The notes under the pieces are model-generated. The model did not search any database. It had not been told where the DNA came from and saw only the letters and a list, made by a program, of their open reading frames with translations. From NCBI RefSeq assembly GCF_024748695.1, contig NZ_CP087176.1, forward strand, positions 1,605,501 through 1,669,500: 64,000 nucleotides of DNA. The letters are read 5' to 3'. Shown in pieces: positions 35,658 to 44,358 of this stretch. The translations under genes and the position numbers were made by a program. Positions within the stretch are counted from its first letter, which is position 1; each line of letters starts with the position of its first letter. This DNA is from Pseudomonas sp. B21-040 (GTDB taxonomy: Bacteria > Pseudomonadota > Gammaproteobacteria > Pseudomonadales > Pseudomonadaceae).

Positions 35658-36224
35658 ATGCAGGCTCTCGACGCTTTGCTCAACCGTGTTTCCGTTCCAC
35701 GACTGCTTGACCCGGCACCGACCGCAGCGCAGCGCGAAGTTCTGTTTGGCGCCGCCATGCGTGCACCGGACCATGGCCATTTGCAGCCGTGGCGCTTCCT
35801 GACGGTCGAGGGTGCGGCGCGTGAGCAGATGGGCGAGTTGCTGGCTGAAGCCGCCAGGCTACAAGACGCCGAGGTGTCCGAGGCCGCGCTGGACAAGGCG
35901 CGCAACGGCCCACTCCGGGCGCCACTGGTTGTGGTGGTGATCGCGCGGTTACAGGATCACGTCAAATATCCGAAATCCGAACAACTGCTGGCAGCGGGCT
36001 GCGCGGCACACGGGATTTTGCTGGCGGCGTATGCGCAGGGGATTGGCGCGGTATGGCGCACCGGTGAACTGGCGTATTCCGCACATGTGGCCAATGGGTT
36101 GGGGTTGGCGCAAGGGGAGGAGGTGATTGCGTTCCTCTACCTGGGCACGCCGCAGAAAGAACCGCGAGTGGCGGAGAAAGTCGATTTGGCCGAATTTGTC
36201 AGCGCCTGGCCCGCTAAATCCTGA
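35658..36224 (+). CDS. Nitroreductase family protein (YdjA-like)
   Basis: A 188-residue FMN-dependent nitroreductase-fold protein of the small YdjA type: MRAPDHGHLQPWRFL near the N-terminus, and GCAAHGILLAAYAQGIGAVWRTG in the core (partly quoted: AAHGILLAAYAQGIGAVW). Acts as an NAD(P)H-dependent oxidoreductase on unknown substrates. An excellent ribosome site (TCAGGAGG) precedes the ATG. Divergent from trkH. Confidence 0.88.
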   Translation: MQALDALLNRVSVPRLLDPAPTAAQREVLFGAAMRAPDHGHLQPWRFLTVEGAAREQMGELLAEAARLQDAEVSEAALDKARNGPLRAPLVVVVIARLQDHVKYPKSEQLLAAGCAAHGILLAAYAQGIGAVWRTGELAYSAHVANGLGLAQGEEVIAFLYLGTPQKEPRVAEKVDLAEFVSAWPAKS

Positions 36225-36236
36225 CGTTCAAAAAAT

Positions 36237-36314
36237 CGCAGCCTCGTTTCACTCGACAGCTGCTACAGAGATATGTGTACACCTGTAGCAGCTGTCGAGT
36301 GAAACGAGGCTGCG
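36237..36314. repeat. Inverted repeat, probable bidirectional terminator
   Basis: Perfect ~31-bp arms (GCAGCCTCGTTTCACTCGAC...) around a ~15-bp loop lie between the convergent nitroreductase and cpxA genes. The sequence belongs to the same family as repeats at 29852 and 38393. Confidence 0.75.
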
Positions 36315-36337
36315 TGCTTTTTGCATCCTCACTGCAT

Positions 36338-37678
36338 TTATGGCTGGACGACAGCACCCGGCACCAACGGCAGTTCCAGGCTGGCAATAAACCCGCCCTG
36401 CGGATGATTGGCCAGCACCAGGCTCCCGCCGTGCCGTTCTGCCGCGCGGCGCGCAATGGCCAATCCAAGGCCATGCCCGGCGGCTGTCTGCCCCGGAGCC
36501 CGATAAAACGGCTCACCCAACTGGTTCAAATACTCGGCGCTTACACCCGGCCCATGGTCACGCACGCTGACCACAATCCGCTCGCCCTGACGCACGGCCT
36601 GCATTTCAATCGACTGCCCAACCGGGTTAAAACGCTGAGCATTGCGCAGCAGATTGTCGACGGCACGCTCGATCATCGTCGGCCAGCCTTTGAGGTTCAG
36701 TTGCGGCTCAGCTTCAAGTCGCACGCTCTGCTCCGGCGAGCCCAGTTGCGCATCTTTGTGTAGCGTATTGAGTAGCGCGCTGAGGTCGACCTCTTCGGCG
36801 CTGGCGTTGTCGGCGTCGACCCGCGCCAGCACCAGAATTTCGCTGATCAACGCTTCAAGCCGGTCACATTCTCGGGTCAGGCGCGGCCAGAGTTTCTCCC
36901 GTTCTTCAGGGGTGGCCCGTTCAGCCAGCGCCAGTGCAATGCGCAGCCGGGCGAGCGGAGAGCGCAATTCGTGCGATACATCGCGAAGGAGTTGCCGTTG
37001 GCTACCGATCAGACTTTGCAGGCGTGAGCCCATGCGATTGAAGTCGTTGGCCAGTACGCCGAATTCATCGCGGCGATTGGCCAGTTTCACCAGGCTGTTC
37101 TGCTGATAGGTGGTTTGCCCCAGGTCATGCACTGCGCCGCGCAGACGACTGAGCGGGCGGGTGATCGACAGCGTGACGAACAAGCTGAACAAGGTCAGCA
37201 CCACCAGAGCAATGCCCAGGGCACTCAACGGCCACAACAGGCTTTCGCGGTGCCATGAATCCAGTTCGGGGTGCGGGATGCGATAGATCAGCAGGTAGGT
37301 ATCGCCGGTCTTTTCGCTGGTGTATTCCGCGGTCAAACGACGCCATGGCAGGCGCCGGTCATCGTTGTTCTGCCGCGCTTCGAACGCCGCAGCACGACGA
37401 GGGAAGGTGCCTCGAACTACCGGGTCACCGCTCTCGTTCAGCACCTGAACGTCAATGTGATATTGACGTTTGCGCTGTTCCAGAATGTCCTGAGCGGCTT
37501 CTTCACCCTGGGATTCGTAGGTTTGCGTCCATTGTTCGGCCAAGGTATTGAGGCCCGGATGGCGACTGAGAATCCACGCATCCTGGTTGAGCATATGCCC
37601 CAGCAGAATGGAAAGCCCTGCCACCAGAGCGATGGCCAGCCAGAAACTGGCCAGGATACGCCAGAACAATGAGCGCAC
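36338..37678 (-). CDS. cpxA: CpxA-like sensor histidine kinase
   Basis: A 446-residue membrane kinase: helix 1 (about 8-28), periplasmic sensor (about 29-145), helix 2 (about 148-172), HAMP, a phospho-acceptor histidine at residue 236 in DVSHELRSPLARLR, and ATPase N/G boxes (DNLLRNAQRF, DHGPGVS, GHGLGLAIA). CpxA senses envelope stress and phosphorylates CpxR. In P. aeruginosa the same order cpxR - LTXXQ protein - cpxA occurs, which supports the name. It follows the Spy-like gene on the same strand. Confidence 0.85.
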   Translation of the reverse strand: MRSLFWRILASFWLAIALVAGLSILLGHMLNQDAWILSRHPGLNTLAEQWTQTYESQGEEAAQDILEQRKRQYHIDVQVLNESGDPVVRGTFPRRAAAFEARQNNDDRRLPWRRLTAEYTSEKTGDTYLLIYRIPHPELDSWHRESLLWPLSALGIALVVLTLFSLFVTLSITRPLSRLRGAVHDLGQTTYQQNSLVKLANRRDEFGVLANDFNRMGSRLQSLIGSQRQLLRDVSHELRSPLARLRIALALAERATPEEREKLWPRLTRECDRLEALISEILVLARVDADNASAEEVDLSALLNTLHKDAQLGSPEQSVRLEAEPQLNLKGWPTMIERAVDNLLRNAQRFNPVGQSIEMQAVRQGERIVVSVRDHGPGVSAEYLNQLGEPFYRAPGQTAAGHGLGLAIARRAAERHGGSLVLANHPQGGFIASLELPLVPGAVVQP

Positions 37679-37791
37679 AGAAAATCCTCAAACAAACGCA
37701 AATCCATGTGGGAGCGAGCAAGCCCGTTCTCACATTTGGCTCAATGGAGCAGACCCAGCGGGGTTGAGCCGTTGGGTCCGGGGTTAGCGCA

Positions 37792-38241
37792 TTATTGCGC
37801 TTTTTGCGGTTGTTGCGCTTTCCAGGCCTTGAATTCGGCCCATTCGGCGCGACGCTCAGCCTGCTTTTTCTGGATCTCGTCGAATTTCTTCTGTTGATCC
37901 GGCTTCAGTACGGCGCGCACATCGGCTTCGGCTTTCTGATGCTTGGCGGTCATTTCGTCTTTCAAGGCTTTCTGGTCAGCCGGGGAGAGTTTCTCCAGGT
38001 ATTTGTCGACCAGTTGCTTACGCTCGTGCATCTGTTCGCCCATGATCTTGCGGATCTGCTCGCGCTGTTCGCGGCTCAGGTCCAGCTGGCTGTACGGGCC
38101 TTTACCGTGCATGCCGTGCATCTGACCGCCGTGGCGCGAGCCGTCCATCGAGCCATCCATCGGGCCGGTGCCTTCAGGCATGGCCATGGCAACAGTCGGC
38201 AGGGCGGCAGCAAACATCAGAGCGATAAGAGTCTTGCGCAT
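37792..38241 (-). CDS. Spy/CpxP-like periplasmic stress protein
   Basis: A 149-residue protein with a clear signal peptide (MRKTLIALMFAAALPTVAMA), then a Met/Gly/His-rich stretch (HGGQMHGMHGKG) and a helical LTXXQ-type domain (LDLSREQREQIRKIM; LSPADQKALKDEM). Spy acts as a periplasmic chaperone and CpxP as an inhibitor of CpxA; which role applies is open. AAGGAG precedes the ATG. It sits between cpxR and cpxA, and a tandem GTAAA site lies upstream. Confidence 0.87.
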   Translation of the reverse strand: MRKTLIALMFAAALPTVAMAMPEGTGPMDGSMDGSRHGGQMHGMHGKGPYSQLDLSREQREQIRKIMGEQMHERKQLVDKYLEKLSPADQKALKDEMTAKHQKAEADVRAVLKPDQQKKFDEIQKKQAERRAEWAEFKAWKAQQPQKAQ

Positions 38242-38323
38242 GGTGAATCTCCTTGTCTCGTTCCCGGTACGTTCCGGATGAGTACAGATTACGCAGATCA
38301 AGGTCAGCGGCGGTCAGCGGAAC

Positions 38324-38339
38324 GTAAAGCTTGGGTAAA
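38324..38339. promoter_or_regulatory. Candidate CpxR box
   Basis: GTAAAGCTTGGGTAAA is a tandem GTAAA with six bases between, matching the known CpxR site pattern GTAAA-N(4-8)-GTAAA. It lies 83 bp upstream of the Spy-like gene. An adjacent direct repeat GGTCAGCGG (twice, at about 38301-38320) is also visible. Confidence 0.55.
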
Positions 38340-38392
38340 GACGGGGTTGTACTGACCTGACAACTCCACCACCTTTTGCACACGCACGCCCC

Positions 38393-38539
38393 GTGTAGCA
38401 GCTGTCGAGCCTGCGAGGCTGCGTTCGGTGGCGTAGCCGTCGTGAAATCAGGCGCTACATTTTTCAGGTAAACCGCGTTGTCGGGTTTACGACTGCTGCG
38501 CAGCCGAACGCAGCCTCGCAGGCTCGGCAGCTGCTACAC
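38393..38539. repeat. Long inverted repeat
   Basis: Arms GTGTAGCAGCTGTCGAGCCT... and their inverted copy enclose a ~55-bp centre between cpxR and the Spy-like gene. Together with the CpxR box, this accounts for the 301-bp spacer. Related to the elements at 29852 and 36237. Confidence 0.78.
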
Positions 38540-38542
38540 GCT

Positions 38543-39220
38543 TCAGAGGCTGTAGTAGTAGCCGCGGCTACGCAGGGCAACGATGCGAGGACGGCCGTCG
38601 GGGTGTGGGCCGATTTTTTTACGCAGGTTACTGACGTGCATGTCCAGACTGCGGTCGTACAGGGTCAGCTTGCGGCCCAGGGCAATCTGCGCCAGCTCCT
38701 GTTTGTCCAGCGGCTCGCCGGGTTGCTTGAGCAGGGCTTCAAGCAGGCGGCTTTCGGAGACGGTGAGGGTGAACTCCTGTTCATCGATGCTGACCACGCC
38801 ACGCACCGGGCTGAAACACAGATCTCCCAGTTCCATCTGGCTGGACACGGCCGCCGGATGGCTGCGGCGCAACACGGCGCGCAGACGGGCTGTCAGTTCT
38901 CGTGGGTCGCAGGGTTTGGCCAGATAATCATCGGCGCCCAGTTCCAGGCCGAGAATGCGGTCCAGTGGCTCACCGCGTGCTGAAAGCATCAGCACCGGCA
39001 AGTCCGGGTGATCGCTGCGCAATTGCTTGAGCAATTCCAGACCGCTGCCGTCCGGCAGCATGACGTCCAGCACCACGGCGGCCGGGGAGGTTTCGGCCAG
39101 CGCGCGGCGGGCACTATGGCCATCGTGGCAAGCGCGGACCTGAAAGCCTTCCTGGCTCAACCAACTGACCAGGAGCTCGCACAGTTCCTGGTCATCATCA
39201 ATTAGTAACAGCTCGCTCAT
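38543..39220 (-). CDS. cpxR: CpxR-like response regulator
   Basis: A 225-residue OmpR-type regulator: acidic pocket DDD (8-10), phospho-acceptor Asp52 in LDVMLPDGSG, conserved Lys in AKPCDP, and a C-terminal winged helix with RSLDMHVSNLRKKIG. Partner of the downstream CpxA-like kinase. In Pseudomonas CpxR controls envelope and efflux genes. A long inverted repeat separates it from the Spy-like gene, so it may be transcribed separately. Confidence 0.87.
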   Translation of the reverse strand: MSELLLIDDDQELCELLVSWLSQEGFQVRACHDGHSARRALAETSPAAVVLDVMLPDGSGLELLKQLRSDHPDLPVLMLSARGEPLDRILGLELGADDYLAKPCDPRELTARLRAVLRRSHPAAVSSQMELGDLCFSPVRGVVSIDEQEFTLTVSESRLLEALLKQPGEPLDKQELAQIALGRKLTLYDRSLDMHVSNLRKKIGPHPDGRPRIVALRSRGYYYSL

Positions 39221-39227
39221 GAATCAC

Positions 39228-39641
39228 TCAATTCAGCCATTGCCGACGTTTTCTGGTGGCACCACTGGCGAAGATACCGCAGAGCAGGGCCAATAGCGCT
39301 ACTCCACCGCCGATAACAAACCACTGCTGCTGATCAGACAGAAAGCGTGGCAGCGGACTGCTGGCCTGCGCTTCCTTGAGTTGCAGCTTGAGGCGCTGAT
39401 TCTCTTGGCGCAACCGGCTCAGTTGAGCGCTTTCGCGTTCGCCATCGGTAGTTTGCAATTGTTTGCTCAGTTCTTCTCGTTGTTGTTCGCTTGCCTTCAA
39501 GCGCTGCTGCAACTCGCTGATCTGGCTGCCGGCGCTCAGGGACAGCGGCGTCGAATTACCGCCCTCGACGCCTTCTTCACCATGAGCCGGGGCCATGATC
39601 GACAACGTCACCAACAACAGACACAACGGACCCTTGCGCAT
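39228..39641 (-). CDS. Exported coiled-coil protein with C-terminal membrane anchor
   Basis: A 137-residue protein with a signal peptide (MRKGPLCLLLVTLSIMAPAHG), a coiled coil of about 60 residues (SQISELQQRLKASEQQREEL onward) and one C-terminal membrane helix (WFVIGGGVALLALLCGIFAS) followed by a basic tail. It resembles the C-terminal half of the TIGR04211-type SH3 proteins but lacks the SH3 domain. Role unknown. The start has CAGGAG at good spacing; an upstream extension of 32 residues is rejected. It is 7 bp upstream of cpxR and may be co-transcribed. Confidence 0.75.
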   Translation of the reverse strand: MRKGPLCLLLVTLSIMAPAHGEEGVEGGNSTPLSLSAGSQISELQQRLKASEQQREELSKQLQTTDGERESAQLSRLRQENQRLKLQLKEAQASSPLPRFLSDQQQWFVIGGGVALLALLCGIFASGATRKRRQWLN

Positions 39642-39763
39642 CGCGACTCCTGATTCCAATCGAGTAATTGGGCAGGTTATCGGCAGGCAAACGAGAATAA
39701 TGAGCGATTGAGAGCGCGATGAACCGACAAGGTTCACCGCGCGGGGGCATTTGTGGGGGAAAG

Positions 39764-40063
39764 TTACGGCAGGACTTGCTTGAACGGCTTGACCAGAACG
39801 TTGGCGTAGACGCCTGCCGCGATGTACGGATCTGCGTCGGCCCAGGCCTGTGCGGCGCTCAGGGAATCGAATTCGGCAACGATCAGGCTGCCGGTAAAAC
39901 CCGCCGCGCCCGGATCATTGCTGTCGACCGCCGGGTGTGGACCGGCCAATACGATGCGGCCTTCGCCCTTGAGCACTTGCAGGCGCTCAAGGTGGGCAGG
40001 GCGCGCGGCCAGTCGGGCTTCCAGGGAGTTGGCGACGTCTGTGGCAATGATTGCGTAAAGCAT
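39764..40063 (-). CDS. yciI: YciI family protein
   Basis: A 99-residue ferredoxin-like-fold protein of the YciI family ([13 protein letters not shown]; conserved His in RPAHLERL and [16 protein letters not shown]). The exact enzymatic role is not established. Its ATG lies one base before the stop of yciB, so the two are translationally coupled, an arrangement shared by many gammaproteobacteria. Confidence 0.9.
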   Translation of the reverse strand: MLYAIIATDVANSLEARLAARPAHLERLQVLKGEGRIVLAGPHPAVDSNDPGAAGFTGSLIVAEFDSLSAAQAWADADPYIAAGVYANVLVKPFKQVLP

Positions 40064-40064
40064 G

Positions 40065-40661
40065 TCAGTCCTCGGTTTTTGGCGTTGTGGTATCGGCGTC
40101 GTGCAGGTGGCGGGACAGGTAAATGCCCTGGCCGACCAGGAACAGCAGCGTCATGCCCAGGCTGCCGAAGACTTTGAAGTCGACCCAGTAGTCCTGATAG
40201 GTAAACGCGACGAACAGGTTGGCGGCACCGCAAAACAGGAAAAAGGCGATCCAGGCGATGTTCAGACGCGTCCAGACCGGTTCCGGCAGGGTCAGCGCGT
40301 GGCCCATGATGCGTTTGATCAACAGGCTGTCACCGATGAAATGGCTGCCAATGAATGCCAGGGCAAACAACCAGTTCACCACCGGCGCTTTCCACTTCAG
40401 GAAGGTTTCGCTGTGGAACGCCAGGGTCAGGCTACCGAAGACCAGGCAGGCGATGAGCGTCAGCCACTGGCTCTTTTCAAGCTTGCGCTGCTTGATGAAC
40501 AGCGTGCCGTAAACCACCAGGGAGCTGATGATCAGCATCGCGGTGGCGCTGTAAATACCGCCTACAGTCAATTCATGACCGCCGATGTCGACGACCCGTG
40601 GATCGAGTTTGAAGACGATGAAAAACAGAAGAAGCGGGATGAAATCGATGAATTGTTTCAC
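40065..40661 (-). CDS. yciB: Inner-membrane septation protein YciB
   Basis: A 198-residue protein with five to six membrane helices, starting [14 protein letters not shown] as in other YciB/IspA-type septation proteins and carrying [11 protein letters not shown]. YciB contributes to cell-envelope synthesis and septation. The start is a GTG; the frame extends far upstream over the divergent PHP gene, which is rejected by homology. Confidence 0.92.
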   Translation of the reverse strand: MKQFIDFIPLLLFFIVFKLDPRVVDIGGHELTVGGIYSATAMLIISSLVVYGTLFIKQRKLEKSQWLTLIACLVFGSLTLAFHSETFLKWKAPVVNWLFALAFIGSHFIGDSLLIKRIMGHALTLPEPVWTRLNIAWIAFFLFCGAANLFVAFTYQDYWVDFKVFGSLGMTLLFLVGQGIYLSRHLHDADTTTPKTED

Positions 40662-40748
40662 AGTGGCAGCCAGAAGCAGGATGTGGCGGCATAATAACAA
40701 ACATATGGGCGCGCGATAGCGCCAGCTGATTTGAGGTAACAAAGTCCT

Positions 40749-41612
40749 GTGAATGTTGATTTGCACTGCCATAGCACGGCCTCCGATGGCGCCCTGGCGC
40801 CTGCGGTACTGGTTGCGCGTGCGTTCGAGAAAGGCGTGCGAGTCCTGGCCTTGACCGATCACGATACCCTCGAGGGCCTTGATGAGGCCCGCACCGCGGC
40901 AACGGCGCTGGGGATGCTGCTGGTCAACGGCGTCGAATTGTCCTGCACCTGGGGCGGCGCGACCATTCACGTATTGGGTTACGGGTTTGATGTAAACGCG
41001 CCGGCGTTGGTCGAGGCCATTGCAAAGTTGCACGATGGCCGATGGCTGCGATCCGAGGAAATTGGCCGAAAACTCGCATTGAAAGGCATGCCGGGCGCGC
41101 TGGACGGTGCCCGGGCCATACAGCAGGAACTGGGCGACAGCGGCAACGCGCCGGCCCGCCCGCACTTCGCCGACTGGATGGTGCGTGAAGGGTATGTAAA
41201 GGATCGCGCCGAAGCCTTCCGCAAATGGTTGGGCGCCGGCAAGCTGGGCGACGTCAAGCAACACTGGCCGACCCTGGAAGAGACCGTCGAAACCCTGCGC
41301 GCGGCAAAGGCCTGGGTCAGCCTGGCGCATCCCTGGCATTACGATTTCACACGCAGCAAGCGTCGTCGGCTAATTTCTGACTATATTCAAGCCGGGGGCC
41401 ATGCGATTGAAGTGGTCAATGGCCATCAGCCCGCCGAGCAAGTGGGCAGCCTGGCGATTCTTGCTCGCGAGTTCGGTCTGCTGGTCAGCGCCGGCAGTGA
41501 TTTTCATGGCCCTGGAGGCTGGTCCGAGATCGGTGAATACCGACCTCTGCCGGAGGATCTGCCACCACTGTGGTGTCGATTCAAACATGACCCAAATATT
41601 GCCGCCGTCTGA
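40749..41612 (+). CDS. PHP-domain RNase AM-like phosphoesterase (YciV/TrpH)
   Basis: A 287-residue PHP-family metalloenzyme: [36 protein letters not shown] and SAGSDFHGP are the metal-binding motifs. The E. coli homologue (RNase AM, formerly YciV/TrpH) is a 5'-3' exonuclease on short RNAs and matures rRNA 5' ends. It starts with GTG. Divergent from yciB and directly upstream of yciO, the same neighbourhood as in E. coli. Confidence 0.88.
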   Translation: MNVDLHCHSTASDGALAPAVLVARAFEKGVRVLALTDHDTLEGLDEARTAATALGMLLVNGVELSCTWGGATIHVLGYGFDVNAPALVEAIAKLHDGRWLRSEEIGRKLALKGMPGALDGARAIQQELGDSGNAPARPHFADWMVREGYVKDRAEAFRKWLGAGKLGDVKQHWPTLEETVETLRAAKAWVSLAHPWHYDFTRSKRRRLISDYIQAGGHAIEVVNGHQPAEQVGSLAILAREFGLLVSAGSDFHGPGGWSEIGEYRPLPEDLPPLWCRFKHDPNIAAV

Positions 41613-41625
41613 ACAGGTAGAGAAT

Positions 41626-42255
41626 GTGAGTCAATTTTTCCAGATTCATCCGGAAAATCCGCAAGTGCGCCTGATCAAACAGGCGGTCGAGATCATCCGC
41701 AAGGGCGGGGTGGTGGTTTATCCCACGGACTCTTCCTACGCCATTGGTTGCCAGATCGGCGACAAGGTGGCCGTAGAGCGCGTGCGCCGTTTACGCGGGC
41801 TGGATGAAAAGCACAATTTCGCGCTGATTTGCTGCGACCTGTCGCAACTGGGCCTGTTTGCCAAAATCGATACCGGCACGTTCCGCCTGCTAAAGGCTCA
41901 TTTGCCAGGGCCGTACACCTTTATTCTCAACGCCACCCGCGAAGTCCCGCGGCTGTTGTTGCACCCGAAAAAACGCACCATCGGCCTGCGTGTGCCAAGC
42001 CATCCGATTGCCCTGGCGCTGCTGGAGGAGCTCGGTGAGCCGTTGATGAGTGTGAGCCTGATCATGCCCGGTGAAACCGACCCGATGTTTGATCCCTATG
42101 AAATGCGCCAACTGCTTGAACATCAGGTCGACCTGATCATTGACGGCGGTTTCGGCGGGATCAAGGCGTCCACCGTGATCAATCTCGCCGACGGCGAGCC
42201 GGAAGTGATCCGCGTCGGTTGCGGCGACCCTGTGCCGTTCATGGCCGAGGCGTAG
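41626..42255 (+). CDS. yciO: YciO, TsaC/YrdC-family protein
   Basis: A 209-residue protein aligning end to end with E. coli YciO (SQFFQIHPENPQVRLI; GGVVVYPTDSSYAIGC; LPGPYTFIL). The fold is that of threonylcarbamoyl-AMP synthase, an early step in t6A tRNA modification; YciO itself is a related paralogue with weaker evidence of that activity. The start is a GTG matching the E. coli ATG; an ATG 13 codons upstream is possible. Its stop directly abuts the scpA ATG. Confidence 0.88.
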   Translation: MSQFFQIHPENPQVRLIKQAVEIIRKGGVVVYPTDSSYAIGCQIGDKVAVERVRRLRGLDEKHNFALICCDLSQLGLFAKIDTGTFRLLKAHLPGPYTFILNATREVPRLLLHPKKRTIGLRVPSHPIALALLEELGEPLMSVSLIMPGETDPMFDPYEMRQLLEHQVDLIIDGGFGGIKASTVINLADGEPEVIRVGCGDPVPFMAEA

Positions 42256-43077
42256 ATGTCTGCAGTAGAACCTGTTGTCGACAGTCAAGCCGGAGCCCAG
42301 CAAGAGCTGCCCTTCGCGATGGTCTATGGCCAGGCAGTTCTGGAAATGCCGCTGGACCTGTACATCCCGCCGGATGCGCTCGAAGTGTTTCTCGAAGCCT
42401 TCGAAGGCCCGCTCGACCTGTTGCTGTACCTGATCCGTAAACAGAACATCAACATCCTCGACATCCCGGTGGCGGAAATTACCCGTCAGTACATGGGGTA
42501 TGTCGAGTTGATGCAGTCGGTGCGCCTGGAACTGGCCGCCGAATACCTGGTGATGGCCGCGATGCTGGCCGAAATCAAGTCGCGGATGCTCTTGCCCCGC
42601 GCCGAAACCATTGAAGACGAAGAAGACGACCCGCGCGCCGAGCTGATCCGTCGCTTGCAGGAATACGAGCGCTTCAAGGCGGCCGCCGAAGGCATCGATG
42701 GTCTGACCCGCGTCGGACGCGATGTCGTCGTGCCCAAGCTGGATGCCCCCGAAGCCCGGGCGCGCAAGCTCTTGCCGGACGTGCGTCTGTCGGAGTTGCT
42801 GTTGTCCATGGCCGAGGTCCTGCGCCGGGGCGACATGTTCGAAAGCCACCAGGTCAGCCGCGAGGCGTTGTCTACCCGCGAGCGCATGAGCGATGTGCTG
42901 GACCGGCTCAAGGGCGGTGGTTTCGTGCCCTTTGTCGAGCTGTTCACGGCGGAGGAAGGGCGGCTCGGGGTAGTGGTGACCTTTATGGCAATCCTCGAAC
43001 TGGTCAAGGAATCCTTGGTCGAGCTGGTGCAGAATGAGCCGTTCGCAGCGATCCATGTGCGGGCCCGAGCCGAATAA
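42256..43077 (+). CDS. scpA: Segregation and condensation protein ScpA
   Basis: A 273-residue kleisin subunit of the SMC-ScpAB condensin-like complex. N-terminal motif FEGPLDLLLYLIRKQNINIL and C-terminal winged helix (FVPFVELFTAE) are clear. The ATG follows the yciO stop with no gap, and scpB follows by 11 bp, indicating one operon. Many Pseudomonas also encode MksB/MukB-like systems elsewhere. Confidence 0.95.
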   Translation: MSAVEPVVDSQAGAQQELPFAMVYGQAVLEMPLDLYIPPDALEVFLEAFEGPLDLLLYLIRKQNINILDIPVAEITRQYMGYVELMQSVRLELAAEYLVMAAMLAEIKSRMLLPRAETIEDEEDDPRAELIRRLQEYERFKAAAEGIDGLTRVGRDVVVPKLDAPEARARKLLPDVRLSELLLSMAEVLRRGDMFESHQVSREALSTRERMSDVLDRLKGGGFVPFVELFTAEEGRLGVVVTFMAILELVKESLVELVQNEPFAAIHVRARAE

Positions 43078-43088
43078 CGAGTTGAATC

Positions 43089-44066
43089 ATGAACCTGACT
43101 GAACCCCGCGAGCTGGCGCCACTGCTTGAAGCCTTTCTGTTGGCCTCGGGAAAACCGCAATCGCTTGAACGACTGTTCGAACTCTTCGAAGAGGGCGAGC
43201 GACCAGAGCCGCCGGTCTTCAAGAAAGCGCTGACGATTTTGGCCAAATCCTGCGACGGCCGCGCTTTCGAGCTGAAGGAAGTGGCTTCGGGCTACCGTCT
43301 GCAAATCCGCGAGAAATTTTCGCCGTGGGTCGGGCGCTTGTGGGAGGAGCGCCCGCAGCGTTATTCCCGCGCCATGCTCGAAACCATTGCCCTGATTGCC
43401 TATCGCCAGCCGATCACCCGGGGCGAAATCGAAGACGTGCGGGGCGTGGCGGTCAACAGCCAAATCGTCAAGACGCTGCTGGAACGTGAGTGGATTCGCA
43501 TTGTTGGCTACCGCGATGTGCCCGGCAAACCGGCGATGTTTGCCACCACCAAGGCATTTCTCGACCACTTCAACCTGAAAAACCTCGACGATCTGCCGCC
43601 GCTGGCCGAACTGCGCGAACTTGAACCGGACCCGGTTCTCGATTTCGACGACGCACCCGTGCCTGCCAGCCTGCAGGAATTGGCGGACGCCAGCGCCGAG
43701 CCGGAAGAACCCAAGGAAGAAACCAGTTTCCACACGTTGTTGCTGGAACTGGACACCATGGAGGAGGGGCTCAAGACTGATTTCGATGATTTGTTGCGTG
43801 ACGGCGAGATGACCGCGGTTGAGCCGCTAATCGACAATGAACTTCAGGTAGGGCCAGAAGCCACAGTCGAAGAAGAGCCGGAGCCGGAGCCAGAGCTTGA
43901 AGACGACGTGCTAGGCGTCGCCGAAGCTCGCGAAAAACTCCTGGCTGCCGTCGCGGCCCTTGAACAGCCGAAACCCGAGCCTGAGCCCGAGTTGAGCGAC
44001 GAAGAAGCCGAAGCCCGGGCACTCGCCGAAGCCATCGAAGCCGAACGCCGCGAATTCGACGACTGA
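43089..44066 (+). CDS. scpB: Segregation and condensation protein ScpB with acidic tail
   Basis: A 325-residue protein with two winged-helix domains in the first ~180 residues (AMLETIALIAYRQPITRGEI; VGYRDVPGKPAMFATT). The remaining ~145 residues are an acidic, low-complexity extension (for example EEEPEPEPELEDD) that is absent from the shortest ScpB proteins but common in Pseudomonas. Partner of ScpA. Ends just before a REP pair. Confidence 0.94.
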   Translation: MNLTEPRELAPLLEAFLLASGKPQSLERLFELFEEGERPEPPVFKKALTILAKSCDGRAFELKEVASGYRLQIREKFSPWVGRLWEERPQRYSRAMLETIALIAYRQPITRGEIEDVRGVAVNSQIVKTLLEREWIRIVGYRDVPGKPAMFATTKAFLDHFNLKNLDDLPPLAELRELEPDPVLDFDDAPVPASLQELADASAEPEEPKEETSFHTLLLELDTMEEGLKTDFDDLLRDGEMTAVEPLIDNELQVGPEATVEEEPEPEPELEDDVLGVAEAREKLLAAVAALEQPKPEPEPELSDEEAEARALAEAIEAERREFDD

Positions 44067-44074
44067 CCCCAGTC

Positions 44075-44167
44075 CTGTAGGAGCCGAGCTTGCTCGCGAT
44101 GACGTCAGCACATTCAACATCAAAGTGAATGGACGTCCGCTATCGCGAGCAAGCTCGGCTTCTACAC
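44075..44167. repeat. REP-type inverted pair
   Basis: CTGTAGGAGCCGAGCTTGCT and its inverted partner enclose a ~40-bp centre after scpB. Confidence 0.8.
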
Positions 44168-44358
44168 AAGCTCAATACGCGTACGGTGCCACCGGTCGGC
44201 GGAAAAACCAGTAACGCTGTGATCATCAGCTAGTCTCTGATGCGAAATCGCCCACATGAGCGTATGATTCGCGACCCTTCGGCGATCCCTTCGCCCAAGT
44301 GCACAGATTTACATCGCTTCAGGCAACGCCTGAACAGACCACACCGGGAGGTGCCCAG

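Noticed and set aside
35537-35905. N-terminal extension of TrkH
   Set aside because: It would add 123 residues unlike any TrkH and overlap the divergent nitroreductase.
41890-43733. Long minus-strand frames opposite yciO, scpA and scpB
   Set aside because: The opposite strand encodes clear family members with full motifs; the shadow frames show none.
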